Positions 41,028-49,898 are shown, numbered from the stretch's first letter. The stretch is 64,000 nt of DNA from Verrucomicrobiaceae bacterium UBA1938 (GCA_002336895.1 DDFC01000011.1:62001-126000); one strand, 5' to 3'. Numbers and translations: made by a program. Notes: generated by a model not told the origin, from the letters alone.

Positions 41028-43183
41028 TTACCAATGTAATTACTGTTCGCGTCAAAACGATAATGAACCTTAGGGCCGCCAGTTTCTGGACGCACCTGCC
41101 TGACTATTCCTGCGTGATCGACAGTTTCGTGCCAAGTGCGAGTAGCGTTCGTACTCGGGTCCCACTCTCTCACAAGTCGTCGACCAGCCATTGCACCAGG
41201 TGTTCTCGCTGGATCAACATTGCCATAGTATCGTATTCTACCATTTTCCAGGGTTTTTGAACCTGCTGCACCATATTTTTCCAACTGGGCTAAGTGCCTA
41301 TTGAGCTGCGCCCCTTGGAGTGATGTCCCAGCCCTGAGAAAATTTGCAGATCCCCGCAATACAAAAAAACCTGCCGCAAGAAGTTTTGCACCGACCAGCT
41401 GATTAGTTCCCTCTGTAACCATTACTCGACTCACTGTGTCCACTGCATTCACTGACGGATGGTTTGCCGCCTTTCCCCACGCATCCAGAACATGACTGGT
41501 GTCTCTTTCAACAGTAGACGCGGTTTTTTTGGCCGAAGCACTTGGAGTGGCCAAACCGTATTTTTCGGCAGGTTCCCATGTACTGCCCGTCGAGTCGCCT
41601 TTGTAACCCGTTAGATGATGCAGAATCGGATTGGTGTCATAGTGATGCACTTCCACATGCTCTGTACCGTTGATTTTTGATATCAAAGGTTTCGAATGAT
41701 TTTGGGGATCGGCTTCAATCCTTCGGAACCCCTTTCCACTTTTATTCCGCCAGTAGTGCCTCATTTCAGCCAAGCCATCAGGATCAAACCCCGTCCACGG
41801 ATTCTGTTTGACATAGGCATAGACATTGGGGCCGTCCACAAACCCCGCTGGGTCGCGGGCCGTCCACACGCCGGTTTCCAGGTCGCGGTAGCGGAACCCC
41901 TCATTGAGCAGGCCGGTGGGGTCTTCGTCTTTGCTGTTGCCACGCTGTTTATCCACGTTGTTTCCGGTTTCCTGCGTGCGGCGACCGTAGGCTTCGTAGC
42001 TGGCGGTCCAGGTGAGGGCTGCGCTGCTGTCTGACTGAGCCACGACGTCGCCTCGGCCGTTGCTGAGAGAGTACTTCACCACCGGGACGGTTGTGCTACC
42101 ATCGCTGCGCATCGAGTAGAGCATACCGCCTACGCCGCCGCCCATGTCGGGGCCCCGGGTGTACTCCACCGTGGGCGTGGATGGCATGGCGCCTCCGTTA
42201 TTTTCATACTCCGCCAGGCTCAGCCCCCCGGCGAAGACGATGGCGGTCTGTATTTGCTCCACTCCGGAAACCATCTTGTGCGTGCCGATGCGCCGCGTGC
42301 GGTAGTCGTAGTCATAGGCGTACTGCGTGATGCCGTCGGGCATGGTGACGCTGCTGAGGCGGCCCTGCGAGTCCCACGCGTAGCTGGTGGTGCCGCTGGC
42401 GGCGGGCGGTGGATTGATGCCTGCGCCTGCGCTGCCGGTGATGGTCTGCGAGGTGCGGTTGCCATCGACGTCGTAGCCCAGGCTGGCGCTCTTGAGCAGG
42501 GTGCCGTCTGCGCTGCGCTGAGACCAGGTGGTGAGCTGGTTGGCCGCGTTGTAGGTGTAGCTCCACACGCCGGGGTCGGTGCCGCCGCTGACGGTTTTGC
42601 TGGTGCGGTTGTTGGCCAGATCATACCCGTAGGTGGTGGCGGTGACGGCTCCGCCGGGCTCGGTGATGGTCTCGGTGGAGAGGCGGTTGTTCCCATCATA
42701 CGTCATGCCCGTGGTGCGGATGCCTGCGGCGCGGGTGGCGTCTCCGGGCCAGGTCTCCAGCTGCTGCGTCACATTGCCCAGCAGGTCGTGCTGCCAGCTG
42801 AACTCGGCGAGCACCTCGCTCTGGCTCATCCCGGTGGTGCGGAACAGGGTGCGGTCCACGAGGCGGCCGAGGGCGTCGTAGGTGTTGCTGCTGGTCTGGC
42901 CATTGCCTGCGACGAGGGCGACGGCACGCCCGGCGAGGTCGTAGCCGTAGCGGGTGATGCGCCCGCCTTCGCTGATCATCTCGGGGCGGTTGTGCGCATC
43001 GTAGCTGGTCTGCACATAGCGCCCGGTGCCGTAGTAGGTGGCGGTGCGGTTTCCGGCGAGGTCATAGCCGAGGGGGTGGCTCAAGCCGGGGCAGGAATGG
43101 CAAAGCGGTGCCAGCAGGTGCAAGACACCTCCCAGGAGGCAAAGCCACCTGCCAAGTCCGCTTTGGCGCAACTTCTTCAACAC
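41021..43183 (-). CDS. Short Rhs/YD-repeat polymorphic toxin
   Basis: No ATG starts this frame. The GTG at 43183 gives a leader (VLKKLRQSGLGRWLCLLGGVLHLLAPLCHS) and about 720 residues; a GTG at 43318 would extend through a terminator hairpin and is less likely. YD repeats follow at once (GYDLAGNRTATYYGTGRY, TYDALGRLVDRTLF, GYDVDGNRTSQTITG). The Rhs core ends RYRDLETGVWTARDPAGF and ...FDPDGLAEM. The variable ~230-residue tip has a conserved-looking final domain: KYGAAGSKTLENGRIRYYG, GAMAGRRLVREWDPSTNATR, TWHETVDHAGIVRQVRPE and HYRFDANSNYIGKW. The toxin activity is not identified. Compared with full Rhs proteins (often >1,400 residues) the N-terminal part is missing. Confidence 0.85.
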   Translation of the reverse strand: MLKKLRQSGLGRWLCLLGGVLHLLAPLCHSCPGLSHPLGYDLAGNRTATYYGTGRYVQTSYDAHNRPEMISEGGRITRYGYDLAGRAVALVAGNGQTSSNTYDALGRLVDRTLFRTTGMSQSEVLAEFSWQHDLLGNVTQQLETWPGDATRAAGIRTTGMTYDGNNRLSTETITEPGGAVTATTYGYDLANNRTSKTVSGGTDPGVWSYTYNAANQLTTWSQRSADGTLLKSASLGYDVDGNRTSQTITGSAGAGINPPPAASGTTSYAWDSQGRLSSVTMPDGITQYAYDYDYRTRRIGTHKMVSGVEQIQTAIVFAGGLSLAEYENNGGAMPSTPTVEYTRGPDMGGGVGGMLYSMRSDGSTTVPVVKYSLSNGRGDVVAQSDSSAALTWTASYEAYGRRTQETGNNVDKQRGNSKDEDPTGLLNEGFRYRDLETGVWTARDPAGFVDGPNVYAYVKQNPWTGFDPDGLAEMRHYWRNKSGKGFRRIEADPQNHSKPLISKINGTEHVEVHHYDTNPILHHLTGYKGDSTGSTWEPAEKYGLATPSASAKKTASTVERDTSHVLDAWGKAANHPSVNAVDTVSRVMVTEGTNQLVGAKLLAAGFFVLRGSANFLRAGTSLQGAQLNRHLAQLEKYGAAGSKTLENGRIRYYGNVDPARTPGAMAGRRLVREWDPSTNATRTWHETVDHAGIVRQVRPETGGPKVHYRFDANSNYIGKW

Positions 43184-43261
43184 GCTGCCGATGCTGCCAC
43201 AGGCCGTCTCGTTGGCCAAGCTGCAATCTCCGCCAATTGCGCATTGAATTCTATAAAACAA

Positions 43262-43289
43262 ATCAGCCGGGCTTGCGCGCCCGGCTGAT
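43262..43289 (-). terminator. Rho-independent terminator of the peroxidase gene
   Basis: ATCAGCCGGGC and GCCCGGCTGAT form a perfect 11-bp stem with a 6-base loop (TTGCGC). Read on the minus strand the stem is followed by TTGTTTTATAG. It lies 32 bases after the peroxidase stop codon and so should separate it from the Rhs gene. Confidence 0.85.
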
Positions 43290-43321
43290 GAGTGAATCAA
43301 ACTGTGATGTCTTGGCACTGG

Positions 43322-44344
43322 TCACGCCTTGGGCGTGTCGGCGGTGCTTTCGGGCAGCTTCGGTGCCTTGATGTAGTCGGTGGGCAGGTCGCCTTTCAGG
43401 GCCTTGAGGAAGGTGATGATGGAGGCCGTTTCTTCATCGCTGAGCTGCTTGCCAAGCTGATGCTCGGCCATCTTCCGCACCATCTCTTCCAGCGTCTTGA
43501 CGGAGCCGTCGTGCAGATATGGGCCGGTCTCGGTGATGTTGCGCAGGCTGGGCACCTTGAAGAAGCCTTTTTCACCTTCGTTCTTGGTCACGTCAGCACG
43601 GCCATTGTCCTTGAGGTCGGGCCAGGGCTTCACCACGCCGAGCTTCTGGTACATCATGCCGCCCACGCCCACGCCGTTGTGGCAGGTCACGCAGCCTACC
43701 TTGGCAAAGGTGGCAAAGCCCTTCTTCTCCTCGGCGCTGAGGGCCTGCTTGTTGCCCTTCAGGAAGGTGTCCCACTGGCTGGGGGTGAGCAGCTTGCGCT
43801 CAAAGGCACCCACGGCCTTGCCGAAGTTGTTGTAGTTCACGGGATCAGCTTCGCCGGGGAAGGCAGCCTTGAAGGCGTCCACATAGCCGGGCATGCTCTT
43901 GAGCACCTTGATCACAAAGTCCTCGCTCGGCGCACCCATTTCCACCGGATTGAGCACAGGCCCTTTGGCTTGCTCTTCCACGCTGGGGGCGCGACCATCC
44001 CAGAACTGCGCCACATGCAGCGCGGCATTGTACACGGAGGGCGAGCTGCGGCCGCCCAGCTTGCCTTCATGGCCGGGGGAGAAGGGCAGGTTGTCGTTGC
44101 CGTATTTGTCCAGGATGTGGCAGGAGTTGCAGGACATCTTGCCGCCTTTGGAGATGCGGGTCTCGTAGTAGAGCTGGCGACCCAGATTGATGCGGGCTTC
44201 GGAGAGCTCATTGCTGCCGCTGGCCGCTTCGGCAGGCAGCGGGGAAAACATGGGCAGAAAGGCCTCGGACAGATCCGCCTGCGCAAATGCGGAGGCGGTG
44301 CTCAGGCCGATGGCGAGGGCGAGAATGCGTGCGGTGGTATGCAT
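43322..44344 (-). CDS. Di-haem cytochrome c peroxidase (CcpA/MauG family)
   Basis: The ATG of MHTTARILALAIGLSTASAFA gives a signal peptide (cut near AFA/QADLSEA) and 340 residues. Two c-type haem motifs are present: SCNSCH (about 96-101), followed by PFSPGHEGKLGGRSSPSVYN, and GCVTCHNGVGVGG (about 217-229). The distal Met ligand is probably in the C-terminal part (MVRKMAEH). LRNITETGPYLHDGSVKTLE is a family hallmark. Such periplasmic enzymes reduce hydrogen peroxide with electrons from cytochromes. It is a single-gene unit ended by the terminator at 43262 and diverges from the beta-helix gene at 44514. Confidence 0.93.
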   Translation of the reverse strand: MHTTARILALAIGLSTASAFAQADLSEAFLPMFSPLPAEAASGSNELSEARINLGRQLYYETRISKGGKMSCNSCHILDKYGNDNLPFSPGHEGKLGGRSSPSVYNAALHVAQFWDGRAPSVEEQAKGPVLNPVEMGAPSEDFVIKVLKSMPGYVDAFKAAFPGEADPVNYNNFGKAVGAFERKLLTPSQWDTFLKGNKQALSAEEKKGFATFAKVGCVTCHNGVGVGGMMYQKLGVVKPWPDLKDNGRADVTKNEGEKGFFKVPSLRNITETGPYLHDGSVKTLEEMVRKMAEHQLGKQLSDEETASIITFLKALKGDLPTDYIKAPKLPESTADTPKA

Positions 44345-44513
44345 GGGGAGGAATATGATGATAGGGCGGGTGCTGATGCGCGTGCGGTCGATACGTCGTG
44401 TATGAGTGGTTGGTTTCAACTGATTGCGCTCTTCCTAATGGCCGGGATGAATTCTCAGCCTCTAAATCAGCTTAAAATTGACGGAAACCAGCGCGGACGT
44501 CTAGGCTGAAAGA

Positions 44514-45875
44514 ATGATGACAAAATCTTTTCTCGTCCTGCTCATGGCGGCAGGCGCGGCTCTGGCACAGCAACCCGTGGGTGATGGCAAGGCGGACGAC
44601 ACAGCCGCGATCCAGCATCTGATCGACACCGCAGGCAGCGTCAGGCTGGCCAAAGGCAAATACCGCATCTCCAAGACACTGAAGGTGGACCTCACCAAAA
44701 CGGGCTACGCCGCCGTGAGCGGAGACGGCACCGCGCAGATCATCATGGCGGCAGCAGGCCCCGCGCTGCATTTCATCGGCACGCATGAGGGCTCCGCCGC
44801 TCCAGACTCCTTCAAGCCGCAGGTGTGGGAAAACGAGCGCTCCCCCATGGTGGAGGGCATCGAGATCATCGGCGCGCACGCCGAGGCCGACGGCATCGAA
44901 TCCACGGGCGTCATGCAGATCACCCTGAGCCGCGTGGTCGTGCGCGAGTGCCGCCACGCGGTGCACCTTTCCGTGCGCAACCGCAATGTACTCATCAGCG
45001 CCTGCCACTTCTACCACAATACGGGCATCGGAGTCTTCTATGACAATGTGAACCTCCACCAGTCCAACATCGTGGGCAGCCACATCAGCTACAATGGCGG
45101 CGGCGGAGTCGTCTCCGTGGGCGGCAATGTGCGCAATCTCCACATCGGCACCTGCGACATCGAGGGCAACCACGCCAAAGACGGCCCGCCCAGCGCCAAT
45201 GTCATGCTCGACTCCCGTGGCGGCTCCATCGGCGAGGTGGCCATCACCGGCTGCACCCTGCAGCACACGCACAAGTCGCCCGATTCCGCCAACATCCGCA
45301 TCATCGGCTCCGGCACGGATGCGTCCCTGCTGCGCCGCGCCGGGCGCGAGCACACCCGCGAGGGCAATGTGACGATCTCCTCCAATGTCTTCAGCGACGT
45401 GCAGGTGAATGTGGAGGTGCAGCACTCCCGCGGCGTCACCATCACCGGAAACACCTTCTGGGAGGGCTTCCAGCGCGACCTCATCATCCAGGACAGCGGC
45501 AATGTGGTGGTCACCGGCAACAACTTTGACCGTAACCCCCGCTACCTCGTCAATGGCAACGACAACGCCGAAAAAAACGGCCTCCTCATCCAGCGCTGCG
45601 AGGACAGCATCATCAGCAGCAACGTCATCAGCGGCGTGTGGAAGCAGCGCGCCGCCGTGGATGTGGAATCCTGCAACCGCATGCAGATCTGCCACAACAG
45701 CGTGCTCGACTCCGACGGCATCGGCATCCGCCTGGAGCAGGTGAGCAACAGCCTCATCACCGGAAACCTCATCCAGGACGACCGCGACAAGGAGCAGCGC
45801 AGCAAGCTCCCCTCCCTCGAAATCATCGGCGGAAAGAGAAACCTCATCGAGCAAAACATGCTCGGAAACAAATAG
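44514..45875 (+). CDS. Secreted right-handed parallel beta-helix protein
   Basis: The 453-residue protein has a signal peptide (MMTKSFLVLLMAAGAALAQ). GDGKADDTAAIQHLIDTA is the pectate-lyase-superfamily opening. Regular beta-helix coils follow with NxxIxxN-type rungs (RNVLISACHFYHNTGIGVFY, VTISSNVFSDVQVNVEVQHS, RGVTITGNTFWEGFQ, ISSNVISGVWK). No clear catalytic set of a specific lyase or hydrolase is identifiable, so it is a PbH1/NosD-type protein of unknown substrate. It is followed after 15 bases by an ABC permease gene, possibly in the same transcript. Confidence 0.88.
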   Translation: MMTKSFLVLLMAAGAALAQQPVGDGKADDTAAIQHLIDTAGSVRLAKGKYRISKTLKVDLTKTGYAAVSGDGTAQIIMAAAGPALHFIGTHEGSAAPDSFKPQVWENERSPMVEGIEIIGAHAEADGIESTGVMQITLSRVVVRECRHAVHLSVRNRNVLISACHFYHNTGIGVFYDNVNLHQSNIVGSHISYNGGGGVVSVGGNVRNLHIGTCDIEGNHAKDGPPSANVMLDSRGGSIGEVAITGCTLQHTHKSPDSANIRIIGSGTDASLLRRAGREHTREGNVTISSNVFSDVQVNVEVQHSRGVTITGNTFWEGFQRDLIIQDSGNVVVTGNNFDRNPRYLVNGNDNAEKNGLLIQRCEDSIISSNVISGVWKQRAAVDVESCNRMQICHNSVLDSDGIGIRLEQVSNSLITGNLIQDDRDKEQRSKLPSLEIIGGKRNLIEQNMLGNK

Positions 45876-45890
45876 TCCGGCGCTAATGGC

Positions 45891-47612
45891 ATGACCACCG
45901 CCACCACCACCAGCCTGCTGGCCCGCACCCACGGGCGCATGCTCCGGCACAAGATACGCCAGGGCCTGCGTGAAAACCGGCTGCTCGGCGCCACGGTGGG
46001 CGGCTTTCTGGGACTCTACGGCCTGGCGGCCTACCTGCTGGTGGGGCGCGGGCTGGACTTCATCATGAAGCTGCCGCTGGTGGGTCCGCTGCTCACCGAG
46101 CGGCTGGTCTTCCTGCTGTTCTTCTTTTTCTTTGTCATGCTCATCGTGTCCAATGCCACCATCACCGGCATGAGCCTCTTCCGGCGCAAGGACATGGAGT
46201 GGCAGATAGCCCTGCCGCTGCAACCGCGCAGCCTCGTGCTGTGGAAGACGCTGGAGGGCATGCTCCTCGCCAGCTGGGGCCTCATGCTGCTCAGCACGCC
46301 CATCCTCCTGGCCCTGGCGCAGAGCTACAAGGCGGACGCCCGCTTCATGCTGGCCGTGGTGCCCGCGCTGCTGGCGCTCGTCACCATCGCCGCCAATGTC
46401 TCCACCTGGCTGCTCATCGCCCTCGTGCTCTGGGCACGGCGCTGGATGTGGAAGCCGCTCGTCCTGCTCCTGGCGGTGCTGCTGATCCAGACGCTGCCTG
46501 TATGGCGCACCAGCGTGGACACGCTGAATTCCGGAGATCTCAGCGCCAGCCTGAACCAGATCCTGAAACACACGGAGATCTGCATGCACCCGCTGCTGCC
46601 CAGCTCCTGGGTGGCGGAGACCATCCAGGCCGCCGGGCGTGGCATCTATGAGCGCACCGGGTTCTACAATCTCGTGCTGCTGGCCCATGCGCTGATGAGC
46701 ATCCTCATCACCACCCGTGTGGCCAGCGCAGGCTACTACCCGGCCTGGGACCGCGTCATGAGCGCCGCCCCCGGCGTGCCCGCCAGGCGCAAGACCACCA
46801 CCACACGCACCGGCCCGGGCCGCTTCAGCCAGTGGATGCGCCGCGTGCTGGGGCTGGACCGCCCCTCCTACGCCCTGCTGGTCAAAGAGGTGCTCACCTT
46901 CCGCCGCGAGCCCGTGCAGTGGGGCCAGACAGCCATCGTCTTCGGCCTGCTGCTCATCTATTCCATGAACCTGCGCAGGATGGGCTACGACCTGCAAAAT
47001 CCCTTCTGGATCACCGTCATCAGCCACCTGAACCTGCTGGTGTGCTGCCTGGCCCTCTCCACGCTCACCACCCGCTTCATCTACCCGCAGTTCAGCCTGG
47101 AGGGCCAGCGGCTGTGGATCCTGGGCCTCTCTCCCCTGCCCCTGCACCGCGTGCTGGCGCTCAAGCTCCGTCTCAGCGCCAGCGTGCTCTCCATCATCAT
47201 GGTGGTGCTGGTCGTCACCTCCGGCGTCTCCCTGGGCCTGCCCGGCCAGCGCATCCTCTTTTTCAGCGCCTCCATCTTCATGATGAGCTACGGCCTCACC
47301 TCCCTGGCCCTCAGCCTCGGCGCCCTGGTGCCGAATTTCCGCGAGTCCAACCCCGCCCGCATCGTCTCCGGCTTTGGCGGCACCGTCTGCCTCATCGCCA
47401 GCTTTGTGTACATCGTCGGTGGCATGACGCTCCTGCTCATCCCCTCCTGGCAAAACCTGCGGCAGGACGCCGTCACCCTCATGCAGTATGACAACCGCCT
47501 GGAGCTCGCCGCCCTGGCCGGCCTTTGCCTGCTGACCGCCCTCTTTGGGGGCATTCCCTACTTTTTCGCCAAAAAACAGACGAAAAATCTGGAATATTTA
47601 AGGTATCTGTAG
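45891..47612 (+). CDS. ABC-2-type transporter permease
   Basis: The 573-residue protein has about twelve hydrophobic segments in two similar halves, for example LVFLLFFFFFVMLIVSNATI (near 70), ALLALVTIAANVSTWLLIAL (near 160) and LNLLVCCLALSTLTTRFIYP (near 380). After FRRKDMEWQIALPLQPRSLV the layout is that of the larger ABC-2 permeases that export proteins, polysaccharides or drugs. A KEVLTFRREPVQWGQ motif precedes the second half. No ATP-binding subunit is adjacent, so its partner must lie elsewhere. A 25-base palindrome follows the stop codon. Confidence 0.85.
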   Translation: MTTATTTSLLARTHGRMLRHKIRQGLRENRLLGATVGGFLGLYGLAAYLLVGRGLDFIMKLPLVGPLLTERLVFLLFFFFFVMLIVSNATITGMSLFRRKDMEWQIALPLQPRSLVLWKTLEGMLLASWGLMLLSTPILLALAQSYKADARFMLAVVPALLALVTIAANVSTWLLIALVLWARRWMWKPLVLLLAVLLIQTLPVWRTSVDTLNSGDLSASLNQILKHTEICMHPLLPSSWVAETIQAAGRGIYERTGFYNLVLLAHALMSILITTRVASAGYYPAWDRVMSAAPGVPARRKTTTTRTGPGRFSQWMRRVLGLDRPSYALLVKEVLTFRREPVQWGQTAIVFGLLLIYSMNLRRMGYDLQNPFWITVISHLNLLVCCLALSTLTTRFIYPQFSLEGQRLWILGLSPLPLHRVLALKLRLSASVLSIIMVVLVVTSGVSLGLPGQRILFFSASIFMMSYGLTSLALSLGALVPNFRESNPARIVSGFGGTVCLIASFVYIVGGMTLLLIPSWQNLRQDAVTLMQYDNRLELAALAGLCLLTALFGGIPYFFAKKQTKNLEYLRYL

Positions 47613-47618
47613 TATCAG

Positions 47619-47643
47619 CGTGCTGGAAATAATTTCCAGCACG
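47619..47643. promoter_or_regulatory. 25-base perfect palindrome before the coiled-coil gene
   Basis: CGTGCTGGAAAT and ATTTCCAGCACG pair perfectly around a single A. The right edge is 4 bases from the ATG at 47648, where a ribosome binding site would be expected. No T-run follows, so it is not a typical terminator. It could be an operator or a translation-controlling hairpin. Confidence 0.65.
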
Positions 47644-47647
47644 TCCC

Positions 47648-48337
47648 ATGATCACCCGCAAAGCGCCTGCTCTCGCCACAGCCTCTGGCCCTCAAGAGGA
47701 GAATTATCTGGTCTTCGAAGATGCTCCAGAATTTATGGAAGATCACACCCAGACTACTTCGCTGGAAAACGTGGACTCCAAGGTGAAAGCCGCTCAGGAG
47801 CAGCTCCTGGAGCTGCGCCGCCAGCAGGAGGAGATCGAGCGCCAGAAGCAGCACCTGGAAGCCCTGCGCGTGAAGCAGGAGCGCTTCGTGGCCGGCAAGC
47901 GCGAGCTCATGGACAAGATCAGCCGCTCCGCCAGCCTCGTGGAGCGTGAGCTCTATGACGCCCAGAAGCGCGTGGAGGAGTTTGCCCTGACGCACGATGA
48001 GTTCCGCCGCCATCTGGAAATTTTGAAATCGCTCCAGCCTGAGAAGTGGCACCGCGCCCAGGTCAGCGAAGAGCTGGACAATGCCCTGGCCGCCATCGAA
48101 GACGCCGAAAACGGCTACGCCAAAGGCATCCGCCGCCTGCACGCCATGGGCCCGCAGGAGCCCATCTCCACTGGCTCCTCCAGCATGGACGAGGGCGGCG
48201 TCTCCGTGGCAGCCCCCTCCTATTTCGCTCCCGAGGCCGATGACCTCAAGACCTGGATGCGCCGTGGCTTTGCCTTCACCCTGCCCCTCATGGGCACCGT
48301 GATCGTGGCCATCGTGCTCATCCGCCTGATGTTCTGA
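47648..48337 (+). CDS. Coiled-coil protein with C-terminal membrane anchor
   Basis: The 229-residue protein has a polar N-terminus (EENYLVFEDAPEFMED). A long heptad helix follows at about 40-115 (VKAAQEQLLELRRQQEEIER, HLEALRVKQERFVAGK) and a second helix near 120-165 (FRRHLEILKSLQPEKWH). A Ser/Gly linker leads to one C-terminal membrane segment (FTLPLMGTVIVAIVLIRLMF). It lacks a signal peptide, so the coiled coil is probably cytoplasmic with a tail anchor. The next gene encodes a smaller protein of the same type. I recognise no named family. Confidence 0.8.
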   Translation: MITRKAPALATASGPQEENYLVFEDAPEFMEDHTQTTSLENVDSKVKAAQEQLLELRRQQEEIERQKQHLEALRVKQERFVAGKRELMDKISRSASLVERELYDAQKRVEEFALTHDEFRRHLEILKSLQPEKWHRAQVSEELDNALAAIEDAENGYAKGIRRLHAMGPQEPISTGSSSMDEGGVSVAAPSYFAPEADDLKTWMRRGFAFTLPLMGTVIVAIVLIRLMF

Positions 48338-48399
48338 TCTCTGCCGCCTGGCAGAGTGTCTGATTCCACCCCGTCTTCAAATCCTTCCGCTGCACGCCT

Positions 48400-48786
48400 A
48401 TGTCACTGTTTTCCGGCAATCGCAAAGTGCGCTCCCGCCGCGCCAAATCTGCTCAGGAACAACTGAAGCAGGAGGAATCCCCCAAGCGCAAAAGCCGCCA
48501 GCTGGCCCGCCGCTCTGATGAGCTCAGCGACCAGATCCAACGCCTGGAGTGCTTCATCACCGACGCCCCGCGTCTCAAGAGCAAGCACCGTTTGGAAAAC
48601 ATCAACATGGTGCCGCCGATGGAGCTCCCCTCCCCAGCTCCTCGTGGCAAGCGCCGCGTCCCCATCGCCCAGCAGCGCGCCCGTCGCAGCGTCCAGTTCC
48701 GCATGCTCACCGAGGGCCTGATCGTCCTCGGCTCCATCGCCGCCGTAGTAGGCTGGCTGAATCAGTGGTTCCACCTCTGGCGCTGA
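48400..48786 (+). CDS. Basic tail-anchored protein, partner of the preceding gene
   Basis: The 128-residue protein is strongly basic at the N-terminus (KVRSRRAKSAQEQLKQEESP). It has a short predicted helix (SDELSDQIQRLECFI), a Pro-rich linker (MVPPMELPSPAPRGKRR) and a C-terminal membrane segment (LTEGLIVLGSIAAVVGWL). The layout mirrors the preceding coiled-coil protein, and the two genes are 62 bases apart on the same strand. They may form a complex at the inner membrane (inference). A bidirectional terminator follows. Confidence 0.78.
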   Translation: MSLFSGNRKVRSRRAKSAQEQLKQEESPKRKSRQLARRSDELSDQIQRLECFITDAPRLKSKHRLENINMVPPMELPSPAPRGKRRVPIAQQRARRSVQFRMLTEGLIVLGSIAAVVGWLNQWFHLWR

Positions 48787-48815
48787 GAAAGCACCGGCCG
48801 GGATCACACGACACA

Positions 48816-48848
48816 AAAAAATCCAGCTGATGACCAGCTGGATTTTTT
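48816..48848. terminator. Bidirectional rho-independent terminator
   Basis: AAAAAATCCAGCTG and CAGCTGGATTTTTT pair around a 5-base loop (ATGAC). A-run and T-run on the two sides allow function on both strands. It separates the convergent basic-protein gene and sucD. Confidence 0.88.
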
Positions 48849-48899
48849 ATTGCCCGGTTGCAGCGCAACCGGGCTGAAGATCTGTCACAAAGCCGACGA

Positions 48900-49808
48900 T
48901 TACAGCTTGCCCCAGCGCTTGAGCAGTGTGGTGGCCATGTCGGCAGGAGAGTCGGAAACCGCGATGCCGCACTCGGCAAGAATGCGCTTCTTGGCGGCAG
49001 CGGTGTCGTCTGCGCCGCCGATGATGGCACCGGCGTGGCCCATGCGGCGGCCTGCAGGAGCGGTGGCTCCCGCGATGAAGGCGGCGATCGGCTTCTTGCA
49101 GTTGTCCTTGGCCCAGCGTCCGGCTTCCACTTCGGCATTGCCGCCGATTTCACCGATCATGATGATCGCTTCGGTTTCCGGATCGTCGTTGAACATCTTC
49201 AGCACGTCGAGGTGGTTGGTGCCGTTCACGGGGTCACCACCGATGCCGACGCAGGTGCTCTGGCCGTAGCCGCGGGTCGTGAGCTGCCACACAGCCTCAT
49301 AGGTCAGGGTGCCGGAGCGGCTGACCACGCCCACATTGCCACGCTTGTGGATGTAACCAGGGGCGATGCCGATACGGCAGCCGCCATGAGATTTCTCGCC
49401 GTGGCCAGGGGTCACCAGGCCGGGGCAGTTCGGACCGATCAGTCGGGTCTTGCTGCCCTTCATGGCGGCCTTGACCTTGATCATGTCATTCACAGGGATG
49501 CCTTCGGTGATGGCCACCACGAGATCGAGGCCAGCATCCACACCTTCGAGGATGGCGTCTGCAGCAAAGGGAGGCGGCACAAAGATCACGCTCACCGTGG
49601 CACCGGTCTCACGGGCTGCTTCGGAGACGGTGTCAAACACCGGCACCTTCTTGCCGCTGTGCTCAAAGACCTGACCACCCTTGCCCGGGGTCACACCCGC
49701 CACGAGCTGCGTGCCGTAGTCGATGGATGCCTTGGCATGGCGGGAGCCGAAATCTCCGGTGATGCCTTGAACAAGAATGCGGGTGTCAGTTTCAACAAGA
49801 ATGGCCAT
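48900..49808 (-). CDS. sucD: Succinyl-CoA synthetase alpha subunit
   Basis: The 302-residue protein is the CoA-binding and phosphohistidine-carrying subunit of the TCA-cycle enzyme that makes ATP or GTP from succinyl-CoA. TDTRILVQGITGDFGSRHA begins the Rossmann CoA domain. VITEGIPVNDMI and RLIGPNCPGLVTPGHG are characteristic, and the active His lies in PAGRRMGHAGAIIGGADD near residue 254. Length and motifs are normal. The beta-subunit gene sucC, usually immediately upstream, is absent; the next gene on this strand is dgkA 90 bases away. sucC must lie elsewhere in the genome. Confidence 0.97.
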   Translation of the reverse strand: MAILVETDTRILVQGITGDFGSRHAKASIDYGTQLVAGVTPGKGGQVFEHSGKKVPVFDTVSEAARETGATVSVIFVPPPFAADAILEGVDAGLDLVVAITEGIPVNDMIKVKAAMKGSKTRLIGPNCPGLVTPGHGEKSHGGCRIGIAPGYIHKRGNVGVVSRSGTLTYEAVWQLTTRGYGQSTCVGIGGDPVNGTNHLDVLKMFNDDPETEAIIMIGEIGGNAEVEAGRWAKDNCKKPIAAFIAGATAPAGRRMGHAGAIIGGADDTAAAKKRILAECGIAVSDSPADMATTLLKRWGKL

Positions 49809-49898
49809 CGGGATGAGTCGGTAAGGGGTTTGGGGGCGTAAAAGCGCCGCATCATAGGAGTGTGCTCCGCTGCGTCAAGGCGGCGAGACGGAATAATC

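Noticed and set aside
44472..47453. Minus-strand open frame of 993 codons
   Set aside because: It is antisense to the beta-helix and ABC permease genes, with the same antisense composition and no recognisable domain.
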